From JAZGGS01 sp963764825 (GTDB taxonomy: Bacteria > Bacteroidota > Ignavibacteria > Ignavibacteriales > Ignavibacteriaceae): a stretch of DNA of 64,000 nt. Position numbers and translations under genes: made by a program. Positions 1 through 11,721 of the stretch are shown here, piece by piece (position 1 is the stretch's first letter; every line of letters starts with the position of its first letter). The notes beneath the pieces were generated by a model, which saw only the letters and a list, made by a program, of their open reading frames with translations, was not told the DNA's origin and made no database searches. The stretch lies in NCBI GenBank assembly GCA_963764825.1, contig CAVXUA010000009.1, positions 62,001 to 126,000 on the forward strand, given 5' to 3'.

Positions 1-989
1 TTTTTTAGTTGGTGTTGCTGCTTCTGGTGTTATGGTTGTCCTTCCATATTATTTGCATGATTTCAAGGCGTTTGGAAAACTTACAATACTTGGAGAGTTT
101 TTAGCAATATCTTCAGTTGTAATGTGTATGCTGTTTATTTTTGTAGATATGGGCCAGCCATTCAGGATAGTAAATGTTTTTTTATATCCTTCACCCGAAT
201 CTCCAATGTTTTGGGATACAATTGCATTAGGTGGTTATCTTTTGCTTAATGTCATTATCAGCAGGGTAGTTTTAGATTCAGAGCGTAAATCTATAGCTCC
301 TCCCAAATGGATTAAACCTGTTATTATTCTCTCAATTCCCTGGGCAATAAGTATTCATACCGTAACAGCATTTTTATATTCTGGTCTTGTAGCAAAACCT
401 TTCTGGATGACTGCAGTTTTAGCTCCAAGATTTCTTGCATCTGCTTTCTCATCAGGTCCTGCATTACTTATTCTTATGTGTTTAATATTAAAAAGAATAA
501 CAAAGTTTGATCCGGGAAAAGAAGCAATTCAGAAACTGGCGATTATAATAACTTATGCGATGGCTGCAAATATATTCTTCATCCTTATGGAATTCTTTAC
601 AGCATATTACAGCGGAATACCCGAACACATTCATCACTTCCAATTTCTTTTCGTTGGTTTGGATGGGAATACGAATTTAGTCCCGTGGATGTGGATTTCA
701 ACAATTCTTGCTCTATCCGCTTTAATATTTTTATTTTTTCCTTCAGCCAGAAAAAATGAAAAAATACTGTTTGGATATTTGCCTCGCAATTTTTGCTTCA
801 ATATGGATTGATAAAGGACTTGGAATGGTTGTAACCGGATTTATACCAACTTCATTAAGTGAAGTTGCTGATTATTGGCCAACAATTCCCGAAGTAATGA
901 TTTCATTAGGTGTTTGGGCAATCGGATTCTTCCTGATAACTATTTTTTATAAGATTGCTCTTTCCGTAAGGAGAGAGATAGTGAGATAA
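1..989 (+). CDS. dsrP: DsrP, NrfD-family membrane subunit of the DsrMKJOP complex (5' partial, one frameshift)
   Basis: Integral membrane protein of the NrfD/PsrC family. In DsrMKJOP it exchanges electrons between the quinone pool and the cytoplasmic sulfite-reduction machinery. The reading frame is already open at base 2 (FLVGVAASGVMVVLPYYLH), so the N-terminus lies outside the window. About eight hydrophobic segments are visible, and the late motif HIHHFQFLFVGLDGNTNLVP followed by IWIDKGLGMVVTGFIPT and a PTIPEVMISLGVWAIG helix is typical of DsrP. The frame changes near 756-775, in an A-rich run, and continues to a stop at 989. The FAD oxidoreductase follows after 9 bp. The other dsr genes (dsrAB, dsrMKJO) must lie to the left if present. 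Assignment to DsrP rather than another NrfD-like subunit rests on the C-terminal motifs and on the qmo/apr/sat context. Confidence 0.82.
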
Positions 990-998
990 GATGTTTAA

Positions 999-2737
999 AT
1001 GTATAATGTAATCATTATCGGTGGAATGGCTGCCGGTTGTAAAGCAGCTGCACGATTAAGTCGATTATCTTCAGACTATCATATAACTATAATTGAACGA
1101 AAATCATTTGTATCATTTGGTAATTGCGGCTTACCATTCTATGCATCCGGCGAGATAGATGATTTAAATGAACTTGCGAAAACAAGCTATGGCGTTATAA
1201 GAGATGAAAATTATTTTAGGGATGTAAAGAATGTAAACGTATTAACAAAGACTGAAGTGGTAGAAATTAATACAAAAAGATATGAAGTTATTTGTAAAAC
1301 CACTGAGATTGAAAAAACCGTTACTCTTCCATACAACGCCTTGATTATTGCCACTGGTTCTAAAATTGTTGAACCAAAATTTCGATTTTCCTCAATCACC
1401 AACAATTTCATCATTCCACTCTGCATTATGATGCAAAAAACTTTAGAGAAGCTGCGCAAAAGGGAAAGGTTAAAAAAGCTGTAATAGTTGGCGGCGGATT
1501 TATTGGCTGCGAACTTACTGAAGCTTTAAGATCACTTGGGGAATTGAGACAATCTTAATTGAAAAAGAAAATTCACTTATTATCAAATTTCCTTGATCCG
1601 GAAATATCAAGAGTAATTGAAAATCAAATTGAAAAAAATGGTGTTGCAAATTCTACCTTTCAAGCGAAGTTGAAAAAATTGAAACTGATGAGAAAAAACT
1701 TCCAGTAACATCTTTAACAAATGGTAATAAAATAGAATCAGATTACCTGTTTTATAACCTTGGTGTTAATCCTGAAGTTCATCTTGCAAAAGCGACGGGA
1801 GTTAAGATTGGCAAAATTGGTGGAATTATTGTTGATAAAAAGATGAAAACAAATATTCCAAACATATGGGCAGCAGGAGATTGTGTTGAAACAAAAAATT
1901 TAGTTACTGGTAAACCGGATTATTTTCCGCTTGGTTCTTTATCTAACAGGATGGGAAGAGTTGCTGCCAATTCAATTGCAGGAAAGGATGATTCTTTTTA
2001 CGGCGCTGCAGGAACTGTTTCGTTAAAAGTGTTTGACATGGTTGTTTCCGCAACAGGTTTAACAGAAAAAAAAGCGAAAGCAGCATGGTTATAATATCGG
2101 AAGTGTAATAGGCTGTTGGACAGACAGACCTGATTATCATCCCGAAGCTAAAGATATTTTTGGAAAATTGATTTATGAAAAAGAAAACTTAAAATTGTTA
2201 GGTATTCAGTTGGTTGGCGAAGGAGAAGTCAACAGGTATGTTGATGTGGTTTCAGAATTATTGACAAATAATAAAACTGTTTATGACCTGTTAAATTTAG
2301 AACATGGATACATGCCCGCACATTCATCTCCAATCTCTCCATTAAATTATTTGGGTTGTATGGTAATAAACCACGGAGGAAGATGGAGTACTTAATGTTA
2401 ATCCTGAAAAGCTTTCATCTTTTGATGGATTGTTCATCGATTTAAGAGAAGATGTAGAAATTGATACATCAGCATTTTCTCATAATGCAATACATATTCC
2501 GCTTGCTGAACTTAGAAAAAAACTTGATGAGTTCGATTTGAAACCAAACAATAATGCTCATTTGCGAAAAAGGACCGCGGGCGTACGGAGCAGCCACGAC
2601 ATTTAATGAATTATGGTTATAAAAATGTTTCTTATCTCGGCGGAGGCAATAATTTTTATAAAGAAGTAAATAAAAAATTTAATAGTTACGCTGATTCAAA
2701 GAAAACAAGTAACGAAAACGTTAATACATTGAGCTAA
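999..2737 (+). CDS. FAD/NAD(P) CoA-disulfide-reductase-like oxidoreductase with C-terminal rhodanese domain (several frameshifts)
   Basis: Predicted single-cysteine pyridine-nucleotide disulfide oxidoreductase of the CoA-disulfide reductase/NADH oxidase/polysulfide reductase type, fused to a rhodanese domain. Seen: N-terminal FAD loop (IIIGGMAAGCKAAARL), the redox-cysteine motif SFGNCGLPFY near residue 45, a second nucleotide fold (VVGGGFIGCELTEAL) near 1486, the FAD motif NIWAAGDCVET near 1860, a dimerisation domain to about 2395, then a rhodanese-like segment (FDGLFIDLRED, HIPLAEL, ICEKGPRAYGAA with the probable active Cys). The frame changes near 1385-1480, 1540-1680, 2090, 2385, 2570 and 2620, so no intact ORF covers it. 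Such fusions handle persulfides and CoA-bound sulfur. Placement between dsrP and hemA suggests a job in intracellular sulfur trafficking, which is inference. The start at 999 is 9 bp after dsrP. Confidence 0.75.
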
Positions 2738-2739
2738 AT

Positions 2740-3955
2740 ATGAAGGATGAAAATTTTCAATTATTTGTTGTCGGAATAAATCATAAAACTTCCTCGATTT
2801 CCGAACGAGAAATTTTTCAGATAAACAAAAAAGAGATCGTCGGTGCACTTAATTATTTCAAATCGAGGAACGAAGTTGAAGGTGTTGTTATTATTTCCAC
2901 TTGCAACCGTTTGGAATTTTATTTGGTGTTAAATCAAAATACCGATCCTTTTGCCATCGTAAAGGATTTTTACTTTGACAAGAAACAGATTGACGCAGTG
3001 AGTAAAATAGAATCATTTTACCTTTATAATCAAAGTAAGGTCGCAAGTCATCTTTTCCGTATAGTTTCAGGGCTCGAATCAGTGGTATTGGGAGAGTATC
3101 AAATACAAGGACAGATAAAAGATTCTTATAGTATTGCCTGCTCTGAAAAAACAGCAGACAAAATTTTACACAAATTGTTTCACGCTGCATTTAGAACAGG
3201 TAAAAGTGTTCGCACTCAAACAAAAATTGGTTCCGGCAAACAATCATTAAGTGGCGTTGCATATCAAGTAATAAAGGAAAGTTTAAAAAAATCAGATAAA
3301 ATTACCATTGTTGGAGTAAACGAGAACACAAAAATTATTGCCGAAAAACTGTACCATTCAGGTTTTACAAATCTTAATTTTGTAAACAGAACACTTTATA
3401 AAGCAGAAGAGTTAGCTGAAAAGTATAATGGAACTGCCTTTACTTTAAATCAAATTGAAGAACCACTTGCAAAATCAAAGTGTTTTTTTTCATGTACCGG
3501 TTCACCTGAATTTATAATTACTTCAGATCTTATAAATAAAATTTACAATCAAAACAAATTGCCTGGAATTAATTATAGACATGGCAATTCCACGTGATGT
3601 TGATACTAAAGGAATTTCTGAAGATATCAAGATTTTCAATTTAGAGGGTTTAAAGATCTATTTAGAAAACCAGAGAAATGATATCATTTCTGATTTATCA
3701 TTCGCAGAAAAAATAATTGATGATGAAGTTAACATTTTCGAAGTATGGAGCGAGGCACAAAATGATGATGTCTTTGCTCCCGTGGCTGAAAAAATAGAAT
3801 TAATTCGGCAGCAATTACTTGATGAAACAAATACACAATTTTCTGAGGAAGAATATCAATTGTTAGATAAATTTTCTCGTTCGTTAATACACAGGCTTAA
3901 AGCAACAGTTAACCAGGCATTACGAACGAACGCTAATCAAAAAAAAGCGAGTTAA
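2740..3955 (+). CDS. hemA: Glutamyl-tRNA reductase (one frameshift)
   Basis: First committed enzyme of C5 tetrapyrrole synthesis: NADPH reduction of Glu-tRNA(Glu) to glutamate-1-semialdehyde. Seen: N-terminal VVGINHKTSSISERE, the catalytic cysteine in STCNRLEFY near residue 53, GEYQIQGQIKDSY near residue 113, a Rossmann segment (ITIVGVNENTKIIAEKLY), and the C-terminal dimerisation helix. The frame changes near 3565-3580. The upstream frame ends after LPGINYRHG, while the downstream frame resumes at MAIPRDVDTKG, the family's D-(I/L)-(A/S)-(I/L)-PRD motif. ATG lies 2 bp after the preceding stop. Lying inside the sulfur cluster, it probably feeds siroheme synthesis for sulfite reductase together with the cobA-hemD and sirC-type genes at 27.6-29.8 kb. 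It could also be the cell's only hemA. Confidence 0.92.
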
Positions 3956-3997
3956 AAAAATATTGAATAGGCTACAATTTAAACATGGAATAATATT

Positions 3998-5255
3998 ATG
4001 ACAGAAAATTCAATTTCATCTGAACTATTAATAGTAGGCGGCGGAATAGCGGGAATAACTGCTGCTGTTGAAGCTGCTGAAACAGGGTTAAGTGTGATAC
4101 TGATTGAAAAGAATCCGTATATCGGGGGTAAGGTAGCACAATTCAATCAATACTTTCCAAAGCTATGTCCGCCAAGTTGTGGATTAGAAATAAATCTCCG
4201 CCGCTTGAGAACTAATCCAACTATAAATCTTTTAACAATGGCAGAAGTAACCAAATTGTTAAAAGAATGATGGAAAGTATAAAGCAGAGATTAGATTAAA
4301 TCCACGATATGTAAATAATCAATGCACAGTTTGTGGCGATTGTGTAAAAGTTTGTCCTGAAAAAAGAAAAAATGAGTTTAATTATTCAATGGATGAAACT
4401 GCAGCAATATTTATTCCGTACGAAAATGCTTATCCTCAAAAATATGTTATAGATATGAATGCCTGTAAAGGAAGCAGTTGTAACAAATGCGTGGAAGTGT
4501 GCAAGTATAAAGCTATCGATTTAAACGAAAAAGGAAAAAAAGTTGACCATTGAAGCTAGATCAATTATTTGGTCTACCGGATGGGATCCTTACGATGCGA
4601 AAAAATTGGATATACTAGGTTATGGAGAATATCCCGATGTTATTACAAATGTAATGATGGAAAGACTTGCAGCACCCGATGGTCCTACAAAAGGTGAAAT
4701 ACTAAGACCATCAACAAATGAAAAAATTAATAGTATTGCATTTGTTCAATGTGCAGGTTCAAGAGATGAAAATCATCTTGAATATTGTTCTTCAATTTGC
4801 TGCATGGCTTCACTAAAACAGGCAAAATACATAAGGGAACAACATCCTGATGCTGAAATTCATTTTCACTATATCGATATTCGTGCAAACGGTTTACTGG
4901 AAGATTTTTATAATTCAGTTAAAGAAGATGAAAAGATTCATTTTCATAGAGGGAAAGTAGCTAAAGTATTTAAAGATGATTCTTCAGGTAAACTTATTGT
5001 TGAAGCTGAAAATACCTTAACCGGAAACCTGATGCAAAATGCTGTTGAAATGGTTGTATTGCAACTGGTATGGAATCTACAGCTAAAAACTTACCAGTCG
5101 ATAAAACATTTATTGATGATAATGGATTTTTCAAATCGAATGGTAATGGAATGATAAGTTGCGGCGTTAGTACAAAACCAAAAGATGTATCATCAGTTGT
5201 GCAGGAAGCAACAGGTTCTGTTTTAAAAGCTATTCAAATAATTAAAGGGAATTAA
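3998..5255 (+). CDS. qmoA: QmoA, FAD subunit of the quinone-interacting membrane-bound oxidoreductase (three frameshifts)
   Basis: HdrA-like flavoprotein of QmoABC, which passes electrons between the quinone pool and AprBA. Seen: FAD loop LLIVGGGIAGITAAVEAA, the QmoA signature CPPSCGLEINLRRLR near residues 55-70, two ferredoxin-like cysteine groups (CTVCGDCVKVCPE and CKGSSCNKCVEVCKY), the HdrA-like motif VQCAGSRDENHLEYCSSICC, and a C-terminal CGVSTKPKDVSSVVQEATGS. The frame changes near 4268, 4540 and 5060. All cofactor-binding motifs survive across the breaks, which argues for read errors. The ATG at 3998 follows a short A-rich gap after hemA. qmoB starts 4 bp downstream. Confidence 0.93.
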
Positions 5256-5259
5256 TATT

Positions 5260-7509
5260 ATGGCAGTAGATACAAAAGTTGGAGTTTATTTATGCTCCGG
5301 TTGTGAAATTGGTGAAGCTTTAAATATTGATCAACTTGCTAAAGTTGCTTCTGAAGAAATAAAGTACCGGTTTGTAAAAATAATTCATGGCTTTGCAGCG
5401 AAGAAGGTATTGATGAAATTAAAAAAGATATTGAGAGTGAAGAATTAAATCGTGTTGTTATTGGTGCATGTTCGCAAAGATTTTTAACAGATGTATTTAA
5501 ATTCGATTCAGAGGTTTTAGTTGACCGTGTTAATTTAAGAGAAAATGTTGCCTGGACGCATAAACCAAATGATGAAGATACACAAATGCTTGCTGCCGAT
5601 TATCTTAGAATGGGAATTGCCAAAGTAAGAAACAGCGAACCTCCTGAACCGCTTGATCTGAAATAAATGAAACAATTTTAGTTGTCGGTGGAGGTGTTTC
5701 AGGATTGACTTCAGCATTAGCTGCTGCTAAAGCGGGCAAATCAGTTGTTGTAACTGAAAAAGAAGAACAACTTGGCGGCTGGTTAAGTAAATTTCATAAA
5801 GTTACTCCTCATAATTCTCCTTTTACCGAACTGGAATCTCCAGGAATAGATGAATTGATTTCCGAAGTAGAATCGAATAAAAATATAAAAGTTATCACAT
5901 CTTGTTTAATTGAAAAAATTTCAGGTCAACCTGGTGAGTTTAATGTTACTTTAAAAATTAATAATGAAGTACAAACTGAATCGTTAAAAATTGGTGCAAT
6001 TGTTCAGGCTACCGGCTGGAAAGAATATAATCCAAATAATCTTGGTGAGCTTGGTTATGGAAAATTTGAAAATGTTATAACTGGAATTCAATTAGAAGAG
6101 TACATTAAAAATGGAAAAGAAAATAGTGCATTAAACGGAAAACCTATAGAGAGTATTACTTTTATTCAATGTGCCGGTTCGCGGGATGAAAAACATCTTC
6201 CTTACTGTTCATCTATTTGTTGTTCGGTTTCGTTAAAGCAGGCATTATATATTCGTGAAAAATATCCGGATGCATTGATTTATATTATTTATAAAGATAT
6301 GCGTACTCCTGCACAACATGAGTTTTTTTATAAAAAAGTTCAGAAAGAAGATAATATATTTTTTACAAAAGGTGATGTTAGGTGAAGTATTCATCTGACG
6401 GATGGTAAAATGATTATTGATGTTGATGATACACTCTTGGGTGAAAAAATTCAGATAAAATCTGATGTTGTTGTTTTAGCAACTGGAATGGTTCCCACAA
6501 CCTTTGTGGGTGAAATTGAAACTAAAGAAACTGGAGATATAGAAATCCTGCAGAAAAAGAAGAAACTATTGATGGGAAAAAAGAAGCAGAATCTGCAGAG
6601 GTTGGTGCAAAAATATTAAACCTTACCTACAGGCAGGGGACCGATTTACCAACACTTAAGTATGGTTTTCCAGATTCGCATTATATTTGTTTCCCTTATG
6701 AAACAAGAAGAACAGGAATTTATGCAGCAGGTTGTGTTAGATCTCCAATGGATATTGCGGAAAGTAAAAATGATGCTTATGGTGCTGCTTTAAAAGCTAT
6801 TCAACTTTTATATGCGGCAAAAAATGGAGTTGCCGTACATCCAAGATCAGGAGATCAATCTTACCCTGATTTCTTTATGCAGCGCTGTACTCAATGTAAA
6901 CGTTGTACGGAAGAATGTCCTTTTGGATCATTGGATGAAGATGAAAAAGGAACTCCATTACCAAATCCAAACAGATGCCGAAGATGCGGAATATGTCTTG
7001 GTGCATGTCCTGAAAGAATTATTACGTTTAAGGATTATTCAATACAATCGGTCTCTTCAATGATTAAAGCAGTTGAAATTCCAGATGAGTTTGAAGAAAA
7101 ACCAAGAATACTTGCTTTCCTGTGTGAAAATGATGCTTATCCATCTTTGGATATTGTTGGCAAATACCGGCTTCAGTATGATCCGAATATTCGTGTTATT
7201 CCTGTTCGATGTTTAGGTGCAGTAAACGTTGTTTGGATTGCTGATGCATTATCGATGGGATTTGATGGAATTATAATGATTGGCTGTAAACATGGTGATG
7301 ATTATCAATGTCATTACATAAAAGGAAGTGAGCTTGCGGAACAAAGGATGGAAAATGTACAGGAAAAATTAAAGCAATTAGTTCTTGAACCGGAGAGAGT
7401 ACAGATATTTAATCTTTCACTTGATGAATACAATAAGATACCCGGTATCTTCAATGATTTTGTTGAAGAGATAACAGAGATGGGATTCAATCCATACAAA
7501 GGAATGTAG
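5260..7509 (+). CDS. qmoB: QmoB, HdrA/MvhD-like flavo-iron-sulfur subunit (four or more frameshifts)
   Basis: Second cytoplasmic subunit of Qmo. The N-terminal HdrA-like part starts GVYLCSGCEIGEALNID and contains VVIGACSQRF and an FAD loop (ILVVGGGVSGLTSALAAA), then FIQCAGSRDEKHLPYCSSIC. The middle holds YAAGCVRSPMDIAESKNDAY and a 2x[4Fe-4S] ferredoxin domain (CTQCKRCTEECPFG and CRRCGICLGACPE). The C-terminal 150 residues are an MvhD/FlpD-like domain (VIPVRCLGAVN, MIGCKHGDDYQCHYIKGS). The frame changes near 5395, 5665, 6385, 6550 and possibly elsewhere. Immediately downstream of qmoA and probably co-transcribed with it. Unlike the usual qmoABC order, qmoC does not follow here but lies at 14904. 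Confidence 0.93.
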
Positions 7510-7798
7510 CAAAAACAGCAACAGAATGAGTACAAAATCTCAATTCGCGTTGATTTTACTTCGGCATAGCAATAATTTTAGTTGTGTAATTAATTGTTTA
7601 AATCACGAAAAAATCGGTTTCAATACCTTGGTAAACGACTCATTCATAGGGGATTTTTTCTACCTTTCTACAGGCAGATTATGATTAAAAACAGAATCGA
7701 ATTAAACATTTCTTTAAGAATAATTAATAAAAAACTTAATCAACTAAATTTTTATGAGTTTATAAACAATCATAAAATTTTTAATTAAGGAGCATATC
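7510..7798 (+). promoter_or_regulatory. Intergenic region ahead of sat, presumed promoter and leader
   Basis: A 289-bp AT-rich gap separates the qmoAB transcript from sat. A clear ribosome-binding site (AAGGAG at about 7788-7793) precedes the sat ATG by a normal distance. A 64-codon ORF in the gap (7594-7788) has no recognisable features and runs into the ribosome-binding site, so I do not call it a gene. I see no convincing terminator hairpin after qmoB and no riboswitch-like structure. Read-through from qmoAB is therefore possible. Confidence 0.4.
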
Positions 7799-9041
7799 AT
7801 GGCAGAATCTAATTTAATACGACCACACGGAAGCGATGAGTTGAAAATTCTTCTTCTTAGCGGAAAGGAAAAAGAAGAGGAATTAAAAAAAGCGGATAAA
7901 CTGAAAAAAGTACGAATGACCACCCGTGAAACCGGCGATTTAATTATGCTTGGTATAGGTGGCTTTACTCCTCTTGATGGTTTTATGGGGTATGATGATT
8001 GGAAAGGCGTTTGTGCCGATATGAAAATGACAAACGGTTTATTCTGGCCCATTCCAATTACTCTTTCAGTTTCAACTGAAGTTGCTAACGCATTAACAAT
8101 TGATGAAGAGATTACTCTTGTTAGTGATGAAACCAATGAAGTAATGGGTACTATGAAAGTAACTGAGAAGTACCAAATTGATAAAGACTTTGAATGTAAA
8201 AATGTGTTTACAACTAATGATCCGGAACACCCTGGTGTAAAGGTTGTAATGAATCAACTGGATTGGAATATAGCTGGTCCGGTTAAAGTTCTTTCGGAAA
8301 GTTATTTCCCGGAAGAGTTCAAAGGTATTTACCAGCGTCCTGCTGAAAGTAGAAAAATCTTTGAAGAAAAGGGATGGAGAACCATTGCCGCTTTGCAGTT
8401 AAGAAATCCAATGCACCGCTCGCACGAATACCTTGCAAAAATAGCAATTGAAGTTTCCGATGGTTTATACATCCATCAATTGGTTGGTGGATTAAAACCT
8501 GGAGATATTCCTGCAGATGTTCGTGTTAAGTGTATCGATACTTTAGTTGAAAACTACTTCCTTAAAGAACGAGTTGTAGCAGGCGGTTATCCGCTCGATA
8601 TGCGCTATGCTGGTCCAAGGGAAGGTTTGCTCCATGGTGTTTTCCGCCAGAACTTTGGTTGCACACATATGATTATTGGACGCGACCACGCAGGTGTTGG
8701 TAATTATTATGGTCCTTTTGATGCACAGGATTCATATCACCAACTATGGGATGGAGCTTTAGAATGTAAAATGCTTCCAATAGATTGGACATTCTGGTGT
8801 TACAAATGTGGTGGAATGGCATCAATGAAAACTTGTCCTCATCCAAAAGAAGATAGATTATTCTTAAGCGGTACTGCATTAAGAAAATCTTTATCGGAAG
8901 GTGGCGATGTTCCTGCAGAATTTAGTCGTCCGGAAGTTCTTTCCATACTGCGGGAATATTACGGTCAGTTTGAAGGAAGACGAAAAAGTTGAAGTGAAAA
9001 TGCACGGACACGCAACCGGTGATGCTAAAGTAAAAAAATAA
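7799..9041 (+). CDS. sat: Sulfate adenylyltransferase (ATP sulfurylase), C-terminus frameshifted
   Basis: Catalyses ATP + sulfate <-> APS + PPi, the entry (or exit) step of dissimilatory sulfate metabolism in the cytoplasm. Seen: N-terminal PUA-like domain (GGFTPLDGFM), the active-site loop QLRNPMHRSHEYLA near residue 198, GGYPLDMRYAGPREGLLHG, and GRDHAGVGNYYGPFDAQ near residue 294, then a zinc-ribbon-like CYKCGGMASMKTCPH. This is the homo-oligomeric bacterial/archaeal form, not CysDN. The first stop is at 8992. A shift near 8977 restores the family C-terminus EDEKVEVKMHGHATG and moves the stop to 9041. Good ribosome-binding site upstream. aprB follows after a 93-bp gap. Confidence 0.96.
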
Positions 9042-9134
9042 AAAATTAATGGTAATATCAAAAGATAAAATATTGCTTTTAACGTTAAAAAATAACTTAC
9101 TAATTCTTATTAATTTCTATAAGGAGGTATTATA

Positions 9135-9572
9135 ATGCCAAGTTATGTAATTTCTGATAAGTGCGATGGATGCAAGGCGCTTGATAAAACAGCGTGCCAA
9201 TACATTTGTCCTAATGATTTGATGGTCTTAATAAGGATACAATGAAGGCATATAACTGTGAACCTGAAATGTGCTGGGAATGTTACAACTGTGTCAAAAT
9301 TTGTCCAACCCAAGCAGTTGAAGTTCGTGGTTATGCTGATTTTGTTCCTCTAGGTGCAACAGTAACACCTATGCGCAGTACAGATAGTATTATGTGGACA
9401 GTTAAATTCCGTAATGGAAGTTTAAAACGGTTCAAGTTCCCAATTCGTACCACCCCCGAAGGAGAAGCAGAACCGGATGGTGGATTTGCAATTACATGAT
9501 GATTTTGCCGGACCTGCTCTTTATTCTGAACCGGAAGCAGCTGGCCTAGACAAAATTCCAACATTTAAATAA
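9135..9572 (+). CDS. aprB: Adenylylsulfate reductase beta subunit (two frameshifts)
   Basis: Iron-sulfur subunit of APS reductase, carrying two [4Fe-4S] clusters that connect AprA's FAD to QmoA. The ATG at 9135 is preceded by a near-perfect Shine-Dalgarno (AAGGAGGT at 9121-9128). Seen: CDGCKALDKTACQYICP and CWECYNCVKICPTQAVEVRG cluster-binding motifs, followed by the AprB beta-sheet segment (TVTPMRSTDSIMWTVKFRNG) and the tail that wraps AprA (ALYSEPEAAGLDKIPTF). The frame changes near 9225 (a stop falls just after NDLMVL) and near 9498. The total, about 145 codons, matches the family. Co-transcribed with aprA, 23 bp downstream. Confidence 0.95.
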
Positions 9573-9595
9573 CCAAGAATAAGGAGATAATTATC

Positions 9596-11498
9596 ATGGC
9601 TAATTTCGAAACTGTCGAAGTGACCACTGATCTTCTGATTGTTGGTGGTGGTATGGCTGCCTGTGGTGCTGCTGTGGAAGCCGCATACTGGGCAAAGAAA
9701 AATGGATTAAAAGTAACTCTTGTTGATAAAGCTGCAGTTGACCGTAGTGGTGCTGTTGCAATGGGATTTTCAGCAATTAACCAGTATGTTGGTCTAAAAG
9801 ATGGTCAAAATACTATGAAAGATTATGTTGATTATGTACGTAATGACTTAATGGGTATTACACGTGAAGATCTGGTTTATAATATTGCCCGTCACGTTGA
9901 TTCATCAGTTCATCTTTTTGAAAAATGGGGACTCCCAATCTGGAAAGATGAAAAAGGTGCGTATGTGCATGAAGGACGATGGCAGTTAATGATCAATGGT
10001 GAATCTTATAAAGTTATTGTTGCAGAAGCAGCAAAAAATGCTGTTGGTATGGATAATATTTACGAACGTGTTTTCATCGTTGGTCCAATTATGGATGGCG
10101 AACGTTGTGTTGGCGCAGTTGGATTTAGCGTACGTGAAGACAAATTTTATATATTTAAAGCAAAAGCAACATTGGTTGCAATGGGTGGTGCAGTTCACGT
10201 ATTTAAACCACGTTCATCAGGTGAAGGTCTTGGGCGTGCATGGTATCCACCATGGAACTCCGGCTCAAGTGCTTATTTTACTCTTAAAGCTGGCGCAGAA
10301 ATGACCTGTCAGGAAGTTCGTTTTATTCCTGTTCGTTTTAAAGATGCTTATGGCCCTGTTGGTGCATGGTTCTTATTATTCAAAGCCCGGCAACAAATGC
10401 ATTGGATGAAGTCTTATATGGAAACCCGCCGACCAGAATTAGAAAACTGGCAGCCTTATGGAAAGGTAAAACCGGTTCCTGCAAACTTGCGTAACTGGTT
10501 GATGATGCTGGATGTTCAAGAAGGTAAAGGTCCGATTTCTATGCGTACAGAAGAAGCAATTCAAAAAATTGCCGCTTCCGAAAGTGATGAAAAAGCAGCT
10601 AAGAAAAAACTGAAAGAATTGGAATCAGAAGCATGGGAAGACTTCCTGGATATGACTATTTCGCAGGCAATTTTGTGGGCAGCTACTAATACTGCTCCTG
10701 AAGAAAAATCATCTGAAATTGCTGCTGCAGAACCTTACTTTATCGGTTCACATTCAGGCGCTTCTGGTGCATGGGTTAGCGGTCCAAAAGATGTCGCTCC
10801 TGATGAATATTACTGGGGTTATGATTGTATGTCAACTGTAAACGGATTGTTCTGTGCTGGTGATGCTTCTGGTGCTTCCAGTCACAAATTCTCTTCTGGT
10901 TCACATGCAGAAGGTAGAATTGCAGCTAAAGCCGCAATCAAATTTATCTTGGATAATCCTGATATTAATGTTGATATGGCTGCTGTAGAAGAATTGAAGA
11001 AAGAAATTCTACAACCTCTGGATACTTATGCAGAGTTCAGTGGCAAAACAGTGACACCTGATGTTAATCCTGATTACATTATACCAAAAATGTTCATGTT
11101 CAGACTTCAGAAAATTATGGATGAATATGCAGGCGGTGTATCTACTGGATTTACAACAAGTGAAAAATTATTGGAAAAAGGTCTGGAATTATTAGCATTA
11201 CTGAAAGAAGATTCAGAAAAACTTGCAGCTCCAGATCTTCATGAACTTGATGAGATGCTGGGAAAATGTACATCGTATGTGGCAAGCTGAAGCTCATGTA
11301 AGAACCCTGTTGTTCCGTGAAGAAACCCGCTGGCCTGGTTATTACTTCAGGGCTGATAAACCTAGCATGGATAATGAAAATTGGGATGCATTTGCAAATT
11401 GTAAATATGATCCTAAAACAGGTGAATGGGAAATGATTAAACGCCCAGTTGAAAGGATATATACCGAGGCTGGAGACCATGAGTTGTTGGGTGGTTAA
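9596..11498 (+). CDS. aprA: Adenylylsulfate reductase alpha subunit (one frameshift near the C-terminus)
   Basis: FAD-binding catalytic subunit that interconverts APS and sulfite + AMP. Seen: DLLIVGGGMAACGAAVEAA (FAD loop, about residues 12-30), DRSGAVAMGFSAINQYVG, RWQLMINGESYK, GGAVHVFKPRSSGEG, and the late FAD motif FCAGDASGASSHKFSSGSH near residue 420. The first stop at 11290 is premature. A shift near 11245-11280 restores WENVHRMWQAEAHVRTLLF, ETRWPGYYFRADKP and the stop at 11498, giving about 634 residues, close to the family norm. Codon use matches its neighbours. The motif set is the same in reductive and oxidative enzymes, so it does not fix the physiological direction. Confidence 0.97.
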
Positions 11499-11532
11499 TC
11501 CTTAGTTTATAATAATTGTGAAACTCATAAAA

Positions 11533-11563
11533 CTCCCCCCCTGCAATTTGTATCAGGGGGGAG
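11533..11563 (+). terminator. Hairpin terminator after aprBA
   Basis: Inverted repeat with arms CTCCCCCCCTG and CAGGGGGGAG around a 10-nt loop, 35 bp after the aprA stop. The stem is strong, but the downstream sequence (CATTTAAC) has no long T-tract, so partial read-through into hppA or processing is possible. Confidence 0.7.
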
Positions 11564-11721
11564 CATTTAACATTCGGACATAAAAATTAAAATCCTCATA
11601 GTATTAATAGAGAAATATCTGGAATTACTTTGAGGATTTTTTATTGTTTAATTTTTACGATCAGGAAATATTATTTATCATATAAGATCGTTGTTAGCAA
11701 AACTTATAATGGAGAAGTGAT

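Noticed and set aside
7594..7788. 64-codon ORF between qmoB and sat
   Set aside because: No recognisable domain or ribosome-binding site, and it ends inside the sat ribosome-binding site. More likely leader DNA.
9986..10304. ORFs overlapping aprA in other frames on both strands
   Set aside because: Shadow frames of a strongly conserved gene.
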